Origin: Oscillospiraceae bacterium
GTDB lineage: Bacteria; Bacillota; Clostridia; Oscillospirales; CAG-272
Length of the DNA: 42,609 bases
Assembly: GCA_015065065.1 (NCBI GenBank)
Contig: SVQX01000016.1
Span: 1 to 42,609 of the forward strand
Reading direction: 5' to 3'
Below the pieces are notes generated by a model. That model was given only the letters and a program-made list of their open reading frames with translations. It was not told the DNA's origin and did no database searches. Shown one piece after another: positions 16,454 to 23,090 of this stretch (its first letter is position 1; each line of letters starts with the position of its first letter). A program made the translations under genes and the position numbers.

Positions 16454-18073
16454 TTAATCCTCAAGCGAGGTCTTTACCGAAACGGTGACCTCCTTATCGT
16501 AGCACGCGAACATTTCATCTACATTCTTGGGGGCAGTCCTTCGAGTCAGCAGGCTTACGACGGGAACTATCACAAGTCCCGCAAGCATTGCGAGCATTCC
16601 CGCGTTGATAGCGGAATTGAAAAAATACTTCATAAACGCATTCTCAAAGGTAATCTTCAATACAGACGTCAGCACAAATTCCGTTATCATAATGCCAAGT
16701 CCCGTTGCAAAGCTTGCCCATACTGCGGCGGGCGTTACCTTTTTCCAGAACAGACCGTACATAAAGGGAGCGAGGAAGCATCCCGCAAGCGCTCCCCAAG
16801 AGATGCCCATCAGGTCGGATATGTAAAGCTTACCCGCAAGCTCGGTATTGACCACGAGCAGTATCGCAATAAACGCCGAAACCGCAATAGACAGCGCGAT
16901 AAGCAGACGCATTATGACCATTTTTTTCTTTTCGCTCAACGTCTTTTTGGACACGGAGGAAATAAGGTCAAGCGTGATGGTGGAGCTGGATGTCATGACC
17001 AGCGAGGACAGAGTAGACATTGAAGCGGACAGAACGAGGATAAGCACCAGTCCCACCAGCATATCGCCCCCAACTCCGAGGGCTTTGTTCACAGCGGTCA
17101 GCATAGTAGGAATTATAGCGTCGAAGGACGCAGGTGCGCCGTTTGCACCCATTGTGATATCCGCGGCGTACAGACGTCCGAATCCGCCGAGAAAATAGCA
17201 TCCGCCCGCAACGACGAGCGCGAAAACGGTGGAAATAACCGTTCCCTTGGTGATAGCCTTTTCGTCCTTGATGGAGTAAAATTTGCTTATCATCTGAGGG
17301 AGTCCCCACGTACCCAACGATGTAAGCACCACAACGCCGAGAAGCTGAAGCGGCTGAGGTCCGAGGAAGGAGGTATACGCCCCCTCAAATTCCGTGCCCG
17401 CGGGAGTCGTAAAGGAATCTGCCGACAGCTTGGCGATAGCCTCGGTAAGTCCGCCGTGGGAATTGATAACAGCGCCAACCACCGCAACGATACCTACAAG
17501 CATTATGATGCCCTGAATAAAGTTATTGATGGCAGAGCCCATGTATCCGCCGAGGATAACGTAAGCGCCCGTCAGCACCGCCATTATCACTACCCACCAA
17601 GCGTAATCTATACCTGCAAAGGATGCGGAAAAGAGCTGGGAAAGTCCGTTGAACAGCGAGGCGGTATAAGGAATAAGGAATATGAAAACGATAAGCGCGG
17701 CAACGATCTTGAGCGCCTTGGAATTAAAGCGCAGTCCAAAAAAGTCGGGCATGGTCTTACTGCCGATATGCTGAGTCATAACGCGGGTGCGTCTGCCAAG
17801 TATCACCCACGCCATAAGCGAGCCGATAAAGGCGTTTCCAAGTCCTATCCACGTAGACGCAAGACCGAAATTCCAACCGAATCTTCCTGCGTATCCGATA
17901 AAGATAACTGCGGAAAAATACGACGTACCAAAGGAAAACGCCGAAAGCCACGGACCCACCGCGCGTCCTCCGAGGACGAAGCCGTCAATGCTGCCCGCAC
18001 GCTTGCGGCTAAGCACGCCCACAAGCACGGTAACAGCAAAGAAAAGAACAATGAAAATGATTTTGATAGCCAT
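16454..18073 (-). CDS. Sodium/solute symporter (SSS family, PutP-like), probable amino-acid uptake
   Basis: A 539-residue polytopic membrane protein of the SSS family. It has about 13 hydrophobic helices, the N-terminal FVLGGRAVGPWLSAFSFGTS region typical of PutP/PanF-like carriers, and LSASMSTLSSLVMTSSSTIT, the Ser/Thr-rich helix that forms part of the Na+ site in this family. By homology it would be called a sodium:proline symporter. However, the T-box leader upstream has a UAC specifier reading, so the physiological substrate may be tyrosine or a related aromatic compound. AGGAGG precedes the ATG at ideal spacing. Monocistronic between the T-box and a strong terminator. Confidence 0.9.
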   Translation of the reverse strand: MAIKIIFIVLFFAVTVLVGVLSRKRAGSIDGFVLGGRAVGPWLSAFSFGTSYFSAVIFIGYAGRFGWNFGLASTWIGLGNAFIGSLMAWVILGRRTRVMTQHIGSKTMPDFFGLRFNSKALKIVAALIVFIFLIPYTASLFNGLSQLFSASFAGIDYAWWVVIMAVLTGAYVILGGYMGSAINNFIQGIIMLVGIVAVVGAVINSHGGLTEAIAKLSADSFTTPAGTEFEGAYTSFLGPQPLQLLGVVVLTSLGTWGLPQMISKFYSIKDEKAITKGTVISTVFALVVAGGCYFLGGFGRLYAADITMGANGAPASFDAIIPTMLTAVNKALGVGGDMLVGLVLILVLSASMSTLSSLVMTSSSTITLDLISSVSKKTLSEKKKMVIMRLLIALSIAVSAFIAILLVVNTELAGKLYISDLMGISWGALAGCFLAPFMYGLFWKKVTPAAVWASFATGLGIMITEFVLTSVLKITFENAFMKYFFNSAINAGMLAMLAGLVIVPVVSLLTRRTAPKNVDEMFACYDKEVTVSVKTSLED

Positions 18074-18129
18074 AAAAGCCTCCTGTAAGTCTGCCGATAT
18101 ACGGCTTGAATTTATGACAGTCGGGCTTT

Positions 18130-18427
18130 AAAATAAGAAAAGCCCTCTGTCACACTGACAGAGGACGGAAAATATTCCGCGGTACCACCTCATTTTATCG
18201 CGGTATCACTGCCGCGACCTCGTCGGGCACACACTGCATTAGTCGGCAATACCGCCAAAGCGCCGAAAAATACACATGCCCTGTCGCTATAACGGGCGCT
18301 CCCGTCGGTCCTTTTCAGACCGCGACTCTCGAAACGTATTCGGCGTCCTCTCCCCTCCGTCTTACACCAACCGACGGCTCTCTGCGCGGAAAAATGGCGC
18401 TTACTTCTTTTCGGTCATAGCCTTATG
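18130..18427 (-). ncRNA. T-box riboswitch leader, specifier reading UAC (Tyr)
   Basis: Transcribed toward the symporter. The conserved T-box AGGTGGTACCGCGG lies at 18177-18190 on the minus strand. It is followed by an intrinsic terminator, CCTCTGTCA paired with TGACAGAGG (18144-18164) and a T-rich tail, the usual antiterminator/terminator pair. In stem I the AGTA of the specifier loop, the AGAGAG bulge and the distal loop GGTTGGTG are recognisable. The 3' side reads GAA-UAC-GUUUCGAG, the same layout as Tyr-responsive leaders, putting the codon at 18336-18338. The TGGT bulge would pair with the ACCA end of an uncharged tRNA having A as discriminator, consistent with tRNA-Tyr (and several others). 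Confidence 0.9.
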
Positions 18428-18432
18428 CGCAG

Positions 18433-18461
18433 ATTATACACCCTTTCGCTCCATTTGTCAA
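18433..18461 (-). promoter_or_regulatory. Consensus promoter of the T-box transcript
   Basis: Minus strand TTGACA (18456-18461), 17-base spacer, TATAAT (18433-18438), a perfect match. Transcription would start near 18426, at the base of T-box stem I. Confidence 0.88.
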
Positions 18462-18604
18462 GAGCTTTTTGAATTTTTTCTAATTAATTTGCTAAAATGC
18501 TAAAAAACCTCGCGTACAACGCCGTCATAATGCACTAAAATATTTTTTCGGTTTTGTCTAAATAGCCGCAAAATAACGAAAATTAAAAATTTTCGCAAAA
18601 AGAC

Positions 18605-18633
18605 TTGTATATTTAGGAAAAATGCGGTAAAAT
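18605..18633 (+). promoter_or_regulatory. Probable gapA promoter
   Basis: TTGTAT (18605-18610), 17 bases, TAAAAT (18628-18633) in a strongly AT-rich stretch. This leaves an untranslated leader of about 85 bases. Apart from this, 18462-18604 shows nothing recognisable. Confidence 0.6.
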
Positions 18634-18725
18634 ATATGAGCAAAAGTGTGGGCTTTGAATGAAAGTCGGAGCTTGCACTGTTTGAACAAGTCAAAAAATT
18701 ATTTTATATAATGGAGGATTTCACC

Positions 18726-19742
18726 ATGTCAGTAAAAGTTGCTATTAACGGATTCGGCCGTATCGGTCGTCTCGCATTCCGCCAGATGTTCGGCGCAGAG
18801 GGTTACGAGATCGTAGCTATCAACGACCTCACCAAGCCCTCCATGCTCGCTCACCTTCTCAAGTACGACACCGCTCAGGGTCGCTACGACGGTCACACCG
18901 TTGCTGCTGACGACGAGGCAGGTACCATCACTGTTGACGGCAAGACCATCAAGATCTCTGCCGAGAAGGACGCTGCTAACTGCCCTTGGGCTGCTAACGA
19001 CGTTGACGTAGTTCTCGAATGCACCGGCTTCTACTGCTCCACCGAGAAGTCTATGGCTCACATCAATGCAGGCGCAAAGAAGGTAGTTATCTCTGCTCCC
19101 GCAGGCAAGGACCTCAAGACCGTAGTATTCTCCGTTAACGAGAACACCCTCACCGCTGATGACAAGATCATCTCCGCTGCATCCTGCACCACCAACTGCC
19201 TCGCTCCCATGGCTAAGGCTCTGAACGATTACGCTCCCATCCAGAGCGGTATCATGACCACCGTTCACGCTTACACCGGTGACCAGATGATCCTTGACGG
19301 TCCTCACAGAAAGGGTGACCTCCGCCGTGCACGTGCAGGCGCACAGAATATCGTTCCCAACTCCACCGGCGCTGCAAAGGCTATCGGCCTTGTTATCCCC
19401 GAGCTGAACGGCAAGCTTATCGGCTCCGCACAGCGCGTTCCTACCTGCACCGGTTCTACCACCATTCTCGTAGCAGTTGTTAAGGGCAAGGACGTTACCG
19501 TTGAGGGCATCAACGCAGCTATGAAGGCAGCCTCCTCCGATTCCTTCGGCTACAACGAGGATCAGATCGTTTCCTCCGACGTTATCGGTATCACCTACGG
19601 TTCTCTGTTCGACGCAACTCAGACCATGGTTGCAAAGATCGATGACGATACCTACCAGGTACAGGTCGTTTCTTGGTACGACAACGAGAACAGCTACACC
19701 AGCCAGATGGTTCGTACTATCAAGTACTTCGCAAGCATCTAA
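18726..19742 (+). CDS. gapA: Glyceraldehyde-3-phosphate dehydrogenase, type I
   Basis: Glycolytic NAD-dependent GAPDH, cytoplasmic tetramer. It begins [15 protein letters not shown] with the Rossmann dinucleotide motif, and the catalytic Cys is in [12 protein letters not shown] (about residue 153). The conserved [15 protein letters not shown] is near the C-terminus. I place the start at 18726: the ATG 15 bases upstream actually forms part of the GGAGG ribosome site. The 338-residue length is typical. Codons are strongly biased (GCT/GCA, ACC, AAG), as in very highly expressed genes. Own promoter and terminator, so monocistronic. Confidence 0.98.
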   Translation: MSVKVAINGFGRIGRLAFRQMFGAEGYEIVAINDLTKPSMLAHLLKYDTAQGRYDGHTVAADDEAGTITVDGKTIKISAEKDAANCPWAANDVDVVLECTGFYCSTEKSMAHINAGAKKVVISAPAGKDLKTVVFSVNENTLTADDKIISAASCTTNCLAPMAKALNDYAPIQSGIMTTVHAYTGDQMILDGPHRKGDLRRARAGAQNIVPNSTGAAKAIGLVIPELNGKLIGSAQRVPTCTGSTTILVAVVKGKDVTVEGINAAMKAASSDSFGYNEDQIVSSDVIGITYGSLFDATQTMVAKIDDDTYQVQVVSWYDNENSYTSQMVRTIKYFASI

Positions 19743-19763
19743 TAGGCTGTATAATCGGTACAC

Positions 19764-19793
19764 AAGCCGAGGTCAATCGACCTCGGCTTTTTG
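19764..19793 (+). terminator. gapA terminator
   Basis: AAGCCGAGGTC pairs with GACCTCGGCTT around AATC, followed by TTTG and TTTT, about 20 bases after the gapA stop. Confidence 0.9.
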
Positions 19794-19815
19794 TTTTATG
19801 GCAATATGTTTTTAT

Positions 19816-19852
19816 GTTACTTCTGTATCGGCAGAAGTAACCAAGATCGACC
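19816..19852. repeat. Left terminal inverted repeat, itself a 10-bp hairpin
   Basis: GTTACTTCTG (19816-19825) pairs perfectly with CAGAAGTAAC (19832-19841), and the repeat continues to about 19852. It matches the inverted right end with a few substitutions and three one-base gaps. Confidence 0.65.
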
Positions 19853-20131
19853 AAAGTTTGGGAGGAGTCGTCGTTAAAATTCAAGTTTTCAGCACGCTCA
19901 AGCTTGAATTTCAACGCCTCAATTCCTCCCTCCCTTTGGAAACCAACCCACCTTGAGGCTTTCGTTTGTGATAAGAGAAAAATCGCGGAAACGCTTTCGC
20001 CTCTCTTGCCGAGAAATCGCAAGTGGGAAATCAAACACGCCCGATGTGGGCGATAGCTGTTTAGGGTGACAAAAAGCTATGAGCCTCCAAAGACAACCAC
20101 CATTGTTTTCACTCAAGGCGTTCAGCATTTA

Positions 20132-20164
20132 TCCAAGTTTCTGTCGCTCCGACGGAAACTTGGA
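20132..20164. repeat. 15-bp hairpin inside the element
   Basis: TCCAAGTTTC (20132-20141) pairs with GAAACTTGGA (20155-20164). The stem continues through TGTCG/CGACG to a three-base CTC loop. Confidence 0.75.
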
Positions 20165-20248
20165 ACTGTTGGTGTTTGCGACTTTGATGCGCGATCACGC
20201 CTTGACCGCACACTTGCAGCAAGGCGGCGCGTACAGGAAGGTGAGTTT

Positions 20249-20283
20249 CTTAAGAGAGGAAATCGTGGGTTTCCTCTCTTAAG
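20249..20283. repeat. 14-bp perfect hairpin next to the right end of the element
   Basis: CTTAAGAGAGGAAA (20249-20262) is the exact reverse complement of 20270-20283, with a seven-base loop. There is no T-run, so it is not a typical terminator. Confidence 0.75.
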
Positions 20284-20321
20284 TCAATCTTTGGCTACTT
20301 TCTGTTGAAGCAGAAAGCAGC
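20283..20321. repeat. Right terminal inverted repeat, itself a hairpin
   Basis: Inverted relative to 19816-19852. GCTACTTTCTG and CAGAAAGCAGC form an 11-bp stem with one mismatch around a six-base loop, as at the left end. It directly follows the 14-bp stem at 20249-20283. Confidence 0.65.
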
Positions 20322-20403
20322 ACTATATATCAACAATCAGTTTAAAATCAAACATATTGTCGATATTATTTGCAAAAATGAGGGGCAAAAATGCCCCTCA
20401 TAG

Positions 20404-20949
20404 TTAATTATAATTAATTTCCACATCGTGTTCTTTCGCCAATGCTTTAAGCTCCGATTCATAATCTCGCATCAGCCTTCTTGATTCATCTAATTTTTCG
20501 TTGGCTTGTGTCAATACAGTATAATCTTGATTTTCCAACGCAGACAGCATCAACGTCAGCGCCTGATTTTGCTTATTGATGGCATCAAGATATAATTCGT
20601 GAGCCGCTTTGACCTCATCGGTTCCGATTTCAACAGCTTCGGCTTTTTCTATAAGCTCTTTAGATTTTGGAATCACCTCATCGCAAAGAATTTGGTACAT
20701 AGTATAGTCGTTTACCGAATTTTTTGCCTTGTTATACAGGTCAACCACATCCGAATCCAAGGCAGACACATCAGTCATATCGTTGTTGATATAGTCCAAG
20801 AGGTCACTTTGGACCGCATCTTCTCCGCCAAACAGCACGATCGCCAATATGACAGCAGCCACCGCTATCACCCATACCCACCATTTTTTATAAAACGGCA
20901 TCGAAGCAGGAGCTTGCCCCGCTTCCCTATCAATTACTTGCTCGTCCAT
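20404..20949 (-). CDS. Single-pass membrane protein with helical extracellular domain, unknown function
   Basis: Not recognised. I start it at the ATG at 20949 (MDEQVIDRE), which has AAAGGAG nine bases upstream; an ATG 33 bases earlier lacks a ribosome site. The protein has 181 residues: about 20 polar cytoplasmic residues, a membrane helix (WWVWVIAVAAVILAIVLF), then an acidic helical domain of about 135 residues outside the cell, with no cysteines or catalytic motif. It is divergent from a small XRE regulator, and its promoter carries an operator that matches one at the regulator's promoter. It is therefore probably the regulator's target. Confidence 0.8.
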   Translation of the reverse strand: MDEQVIDREAGQAPASMPFYKKWWVWVIAVAAVILAIVLFGGEDAVQSDLLDYINNDMTDVSALDSDVVDLYNKAKNSVNDYTMYQILCDEVIPKSKELIEKAEAVEIGTDEVKAAHELYLDAINKQNQALTLMLSALENQDYTVLTQANEKLDESRRLMRDYESELKALAKEHDVEINYN

Positions 20950-21020
20950 TTTTATTCTCCTTTTTGCCTTTTCATCACCCATTAGCCCTGCGTGATTTTT
21001 AATTATTCGTTATTGCATAT

Positions 21021-21045
21021 ATTATATGACAAAACGTCATATAAT
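21021..21045. promoter_or_regulatory. Operator 1: TATGAC-N5-GTCATA palindrome
   Basis: ATTATATGAC and GTCATATAAT form perfect 10-bp arms around a five-base spacer. The same core recurs at 21089-21107. Confidence 0.8.
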
Positions 21046-21049
21046 TCAA
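21021..21049 (-). promoter_or_regulatory. Promoter of the membrane-protein gene, overlapped by an operator
   Basis: Minus strand TTGAAT (21044-21049), 17 bases, TATAAT (21021-21026). The palindrome at 21021-21045 occupies the whole spacer and the -10 box, so bound repressor would exclude polymerase. Confidence 0.75.
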
Positions 21050-21088
21050 TTCGCAGATTTACCAAAAATCAAAAAAATAATTTGTTTA

Positions 21089-21107
21089 ATATGACATATT
21101 GTCATAT
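21089..21107. promoter_or_regulatory. Operator 2: TATGAC-N5-GTCATA palindrome
   Basis: ATATGAC and GTCATAT flank ATATT, with the same core and spacing as operator 1 and centres 65 bases apart. It covers the -35 region of the XRE gene promoter, which fits autoregulation. Confidence 0.78.
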
Positions 21108-21114
21108 GACGCAT

Positions 21115-21123
21115 TGCTATAAT
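21115..21123 (+). promoter_or_regulatory. Extended -10 promoter of the XRE gene
   Basis: TGCTATAAT is a perfect extended -10 element with no good -35 box; the -35 position falls in operator 2. Its distance to the ATG is about 43 bases. Confidence 0.7.
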
Positions 21124-21165
21124 ATGCTACAATAGCTTATAATGACGGATGAGAGGAGCGCGTGA

Positions 21166-21378
21166 ATGGACAACAATTTAAAAAAGCTGCGCATTGAGCG
21201 TAAAAAGACTCAACTACAGGTGCAAATGGACACCGGTATAGAGCAGGCTTTACTGTCAAAATACGAGAACGGATTGCGCACGCCCCCCACTGAAACACTG
21301 ATAGCTCTTGCCGACTATTTCAACGTCAGCATGGACTATATCATGAAGCGCACCGAAAATCCCGAAATAAGAAAATAA
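21166..21378 (+). CDS. Small XRE-family (Cro/cI-type) transcriptional regulator
   Basis: A 70-residue protein consisting of little more than a helix-turn-helix domain. LRIERKKTQLQVQMDTGIEQ covers helices 1-2, ALLSKYENGLRTPPTETL the recognition helix region, and YFNVSMDYIMKRTE the last helix. GAGAGGAG precedes the ATG. It probably binds as a dimer to the two TATGAC-N5-GTCATA sites in the 216-base divergent region, repressing itself and the neighbouring membrane protein gene. No effector domain is visible, so what relieves it is unknown. Confidence 0.9.
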   Translation: MDNNLKKLRIERKKTQLQVQMDTGIEQALLSKYENGLRTPPTETLIALADYFNVSMDYIMKRTENPEIRK

Positions 21379-21405
21379 CCGTCCGAATTTCGCGGGCGGT
21401 TATTT
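21373..21405 (+). terminator. Hairpin terminator of the XRE gene
   Basis: AAATAACCGTCCG pairs with CGGGCGGTTATTT (one G-T pair) around a seven-base loop. The stem begins at the stop codon. The downstream T-run is modest. Confidence 0.65.
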
Positions 21406-21521
21406 GCGTTTTCGGGAGCTATTATATTAATGAAAGCATTTATATGGTAAAATTCACAACTCCCCCTGCCCAAATACTCAAAAAACCGTCAAAATTTGTG
21501 CGTATTTTGTAAAAATTTCTC

Positions 21522-21550
21522 TTGACAAGGGCGCGGGGGTGTGGTATAAT
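21522..21550 (+). promoter_or_regulatory. Consensus promoter of rpmG-secE-nusG
   Basis: TTGACA (21522-21527), 17 bases, TATAAT (21545-21550). Transcription from here gives a leader of about 140 bases before rpmG. Between 21406 and 21521 I see nothing else. Confidence 0.9.
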
Positions 21551-21556
21551 GTTATC

Positions 21557-21656
21557 ACCTCTGAGAGTAGGCTTTTTTTGTGCGTCCGCATATGCGCCAA
21601 CAGTCGGAAGTGCCGCCGACTCCTGAGGGAGGTACACTGCAGTTGCCTTTCTGCAA
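21557..21656 (+). promoter_or_regulatory. Structured 5' leader of rpmG
   Basis: Several stems are visible: ACCTC (from 21557) with GAGGT near 21618 as a possible closing helix, AGTCGG with CCGACT inside it, and CAGTTGCC with GGCAGCTG (one G-T pair) just upstream of the ribosome site. This could be a ribosomal-protein-type autoregulatory leader. I do not recognise the family. Confidence 0.4.
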
Positions 21657-21698
21657 CAAGGCAGCTGAAATAAATTTTACATGGGAGGTGCCGATATC

Positions 21699-21863
21699 AT
21701 GGCTAAGAATGAAACAAGAGTCAAGGTTACTCTGGTTTGCACCGAATGCAAGCAGAGAAACTATGACACAACCAAGAACAAGAAAAACAACCCTGACAGA
21801 CTTGAAATGAAAAAGCACTGCAGATTCTGCCGCAAGCACACTCTGCACAAAGAGTCTAAGTAA
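21699..21863 (+). CDS. rpmG: Large-subunit ribosomal protein bL33
   Basis: A 54-residue ribosomal protein of the Zn-binding type: the CTEC and CRFC pairs form the four-Cys zinc site, and TLHKESK is a typical end. I start at 21699 ([10 protein letters not shown]) because the upstream in-frame ATG overlaps the GGGAGGTG ribosome site. First gene of the classic rpmG-secE-nusG run, 16 bases before secE. Confidence 0.95.
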   Translation: MAKNETRVKVTLVCTECKQRNYDTTKNKKNNPDRLEMKKHCRFCRKHTLHKESK

Positions 21864-21879
21864 TTGGAGGGTTAGAAAA

Positions 21880-22383
21880 ATGACTGCTATTAATACGAGC
21901 AGAAAGCTGCGCGCCGTTCTGGCAGCCGCTCTCTCGCTTTTGATTATCGTCTGCATGATGAGCGTTCCCGCTTTTGCTGCAGAGGATACGACTGCAGCCG
22001 AAACTACTACAGTTGCTGAAACAACCAGCGAAGCAGCTACCACAGAAGCAACCACCACAAAGGCTGAGACCGAAAGTACAGCCTCGGCGGTTGATGCCGA
22101 AGCTAAAACCCGCGGCATCATAAACCTCGCGGTTGGCGGCGTGATTCTCGTAGTTCTCGTAGTGCTGTGCATCGTATTCAGACACAAGATCCCCGGATTC
22201 GCAAGATCCATGAAAAGCGAGACCGGCAAGATCGTTTGGTGTCCCAAGGACCAGCTCAAGAAAAAGGCTGTTGTCGTTATTATCACAATTCTCGCACTTA
22301 TCCTCATCATTGCGCTTCTTGACTTCGCGTTCTCCGAGGGACTCCAGCTGCTCCGTCAGGCTACTGCCGGACTGCGCAAGTAA
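21880..22383 (+). CDS. secE: Preprotein translocase subunit SecE with unusual N-terminal signal peptide and Thr-rich spacer
   Basis: Clamp subunit of the SecYEG translocon. The C-terminal 55 residues are SecE-like: an amphipathic segment (FARSMKSETGKIVW) and then a single membrane helix with the conserved Asp (LLDFAFSEGLQLL). Position between rpmG and nusG supports this. At 167 residues it is about twice the usual length. Residues 1-33 look like a signal peptide (VPAFA near the end), about 45 Thr/Ala/Glu-rich residues follow, and an extra membrane helix (about 86-106) precedes the core. The usual WP of the core reads WCP here. GGAGG precedes the ATG. Confidence 0.85.
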   Translation: MTAINTSRKLRAVLAAALSLLIIVCMMSVPAFAAEDTTAAETTTVAETTSEAATTEATTTKAETESTASAVDAEAKTRGIINLAVGGVILVVLVVLCIVFRHKIPGFARSMKSETGKIVWCPKDQLKKKAVVVIITILALILIIALLDFAFSEGLQLLRQATAGLRK

Positions 22384-22415
22384 GCTTCCTTAAAAAATTC
22401 GAGGGAATAAGAATT

Positions 22416-22958
22416 ATGAGTGATTTTGATGAGATGAACGTTGGCCCCCGATGGTATGTGGCGCACACCTACTCGGGTTATGAAGCTAAGGTCAAGGCAA
22501 GCCTTGAAAAGATCATTGAGAACCGCGGACTTGAGAATCTGATATTCGATATCAGGATTCCCTGCGAAACGGTTATCGAAAAGAAGGGTGACGAGGAAAA
22601 GCAGGTTGAACTGAAAATTTTCCCCACCTATGTTTTCATCAAGATGGCAATGACAGACGAAAGCTGGCACGCAGTGCGTAACATCACCGGCGTGACGGGC
22701 TTCGTAGGTCCCGGATCCCGCCCCACCCCTCTGAGTGATGCTGAGGTCGAAGCCCTCAATATCGAGGAGGTCAAGGTAAGACTTTCCTTCGCTGTCGGCG
22801 ACAATGTGCAGATTGTTACCGGCTTGTTTGAAGGCTACAGCGGTGTAGTTCAGTCCATCTCGGATGACATGCGTAACGTTACGGTCCTCGTCAAGCGCGG
22901 TCGCCGCGACGTTCCCGTCGAGCTTGAATCCTCTATGATCAAGCCCGAAAATCAGTAA
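22416..22958 (+). CDS. nusG: Transcription termination/antitermination factor NusG
   Basis: A 180-residue NusG. The NGN domain (residues about 10-115) begins RWYVAHTYSGYEAKVKASLE, contains FPTYVFIKM and ends in the GVTGFVG turn. The C-terminal KOW domain (about 125-178) starts FAVGDNVQIVTGLFEGYSGVV. It binds RNA polymerase to control pausing and links it to the ribosome or Rho. Start at MSDFDEMN, with GAGGGAA nine bases upstream. Follows secE by 32 bases and precedes rplK, as in most Bacillota. Confidence 0.97.
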   Translation: MSDFDEMNVGPRWYVAHTYSGYEAKVKASLEKIIENRGLENLIFDIRIPCETVIEKKGDEEKQVELKIFPTYVFIKMAMTDESWHAVRNITGVTGFVGPGSRPTPLSDAEVEALNIEEVKVRLSFAVGDNVQIVTGLFEGYSGVVQSISDDMRNVTVLVKRGRRDVPVELESSMIKPENQ

Positions 22959-23023
22959 GTCCGTTTAAAGGAAAAACGGCAAGCGCGCCCCGTCCGCTTT
23001 GTCACGGTCGGAGCCGCAAGAAA

Positions 23024-23070
23024 GTGGGAGGGAGAAAATTTCTATTATAATTCTCCCGTATAAGTACCAC
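23024..23070 (+). promoter_or_regulatory. Hairpin leader in front of rplK-rplA, possible L1 autoregulatory site
   Basis: GGGAGAA (23030-23036) pairs with TTCTCCC (23051-23057). An outer GTGG (23024-23027) pairs with CCAC (23067-23070), leaving an asymmetric internal loop just before the GGAGG ribosome site. Ribosomal protein L1 represses its own operon in other bacteria by binding such a leader. Assigning this hairpin to L1 is inference. Confidence 0.5.
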
Positions 23071-23090
23071 ATATGGAGGTGTAATTCATT

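Larger units (their letters stand above)
19816..20321. mobile_element. Hairpin-rich 0.5-kb element with imperfect terminal inverted repeats (MITE-like)
   Basis: No gene is supported in this 660-base gap. The segment is bounded by two related ends (19816-19852 and, inverted, 20283-20321) that align at most positions with small gaps, and each end is itself a hairpin. Inside there are at least four more stems: 19916-19922 with 19953-19959; 20113-20121 with 20197-20205, which encloses a 15-bp stem at 20132-20164; and a 14-bp stem at 20249-20283. Short ORFs on both strands have no ribosome site or recognisable domain. This architecture fits a non-autonomous dispersed repeat or a structured RNA. 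No clear target-site duplication is visible. Confidence 0.6.

Noticed and set aside
16454..18073. Firm naming of the symporter as a proline transporter
   Set aside because: PutP-like homology covers several substrates, and the T-box specifier reads UAC rather than a proline codon, so I left the substrate open.
18729..19763. Long minus-strand open frame of 344 codons opposite gapA
   Set aside because: It mirrors the strongly biased codons of gapA, has no ribosome site and no recognisable domain. It is a shadow of the real gene.
19919..20308. Short open frames inside the hairpin-rich element
   Set aside because: Frames on both strands overlap the stems, lack ribosome sites and show no domain. 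The stems explain the sequence better than coding does.
21406..21521. Possible small gene or RNA in the AT-rich stretch before the rpmG promoter
   Set aside because: No ribosome site, promoter pairing or stable stem was found; the region appears to be plain spacer.
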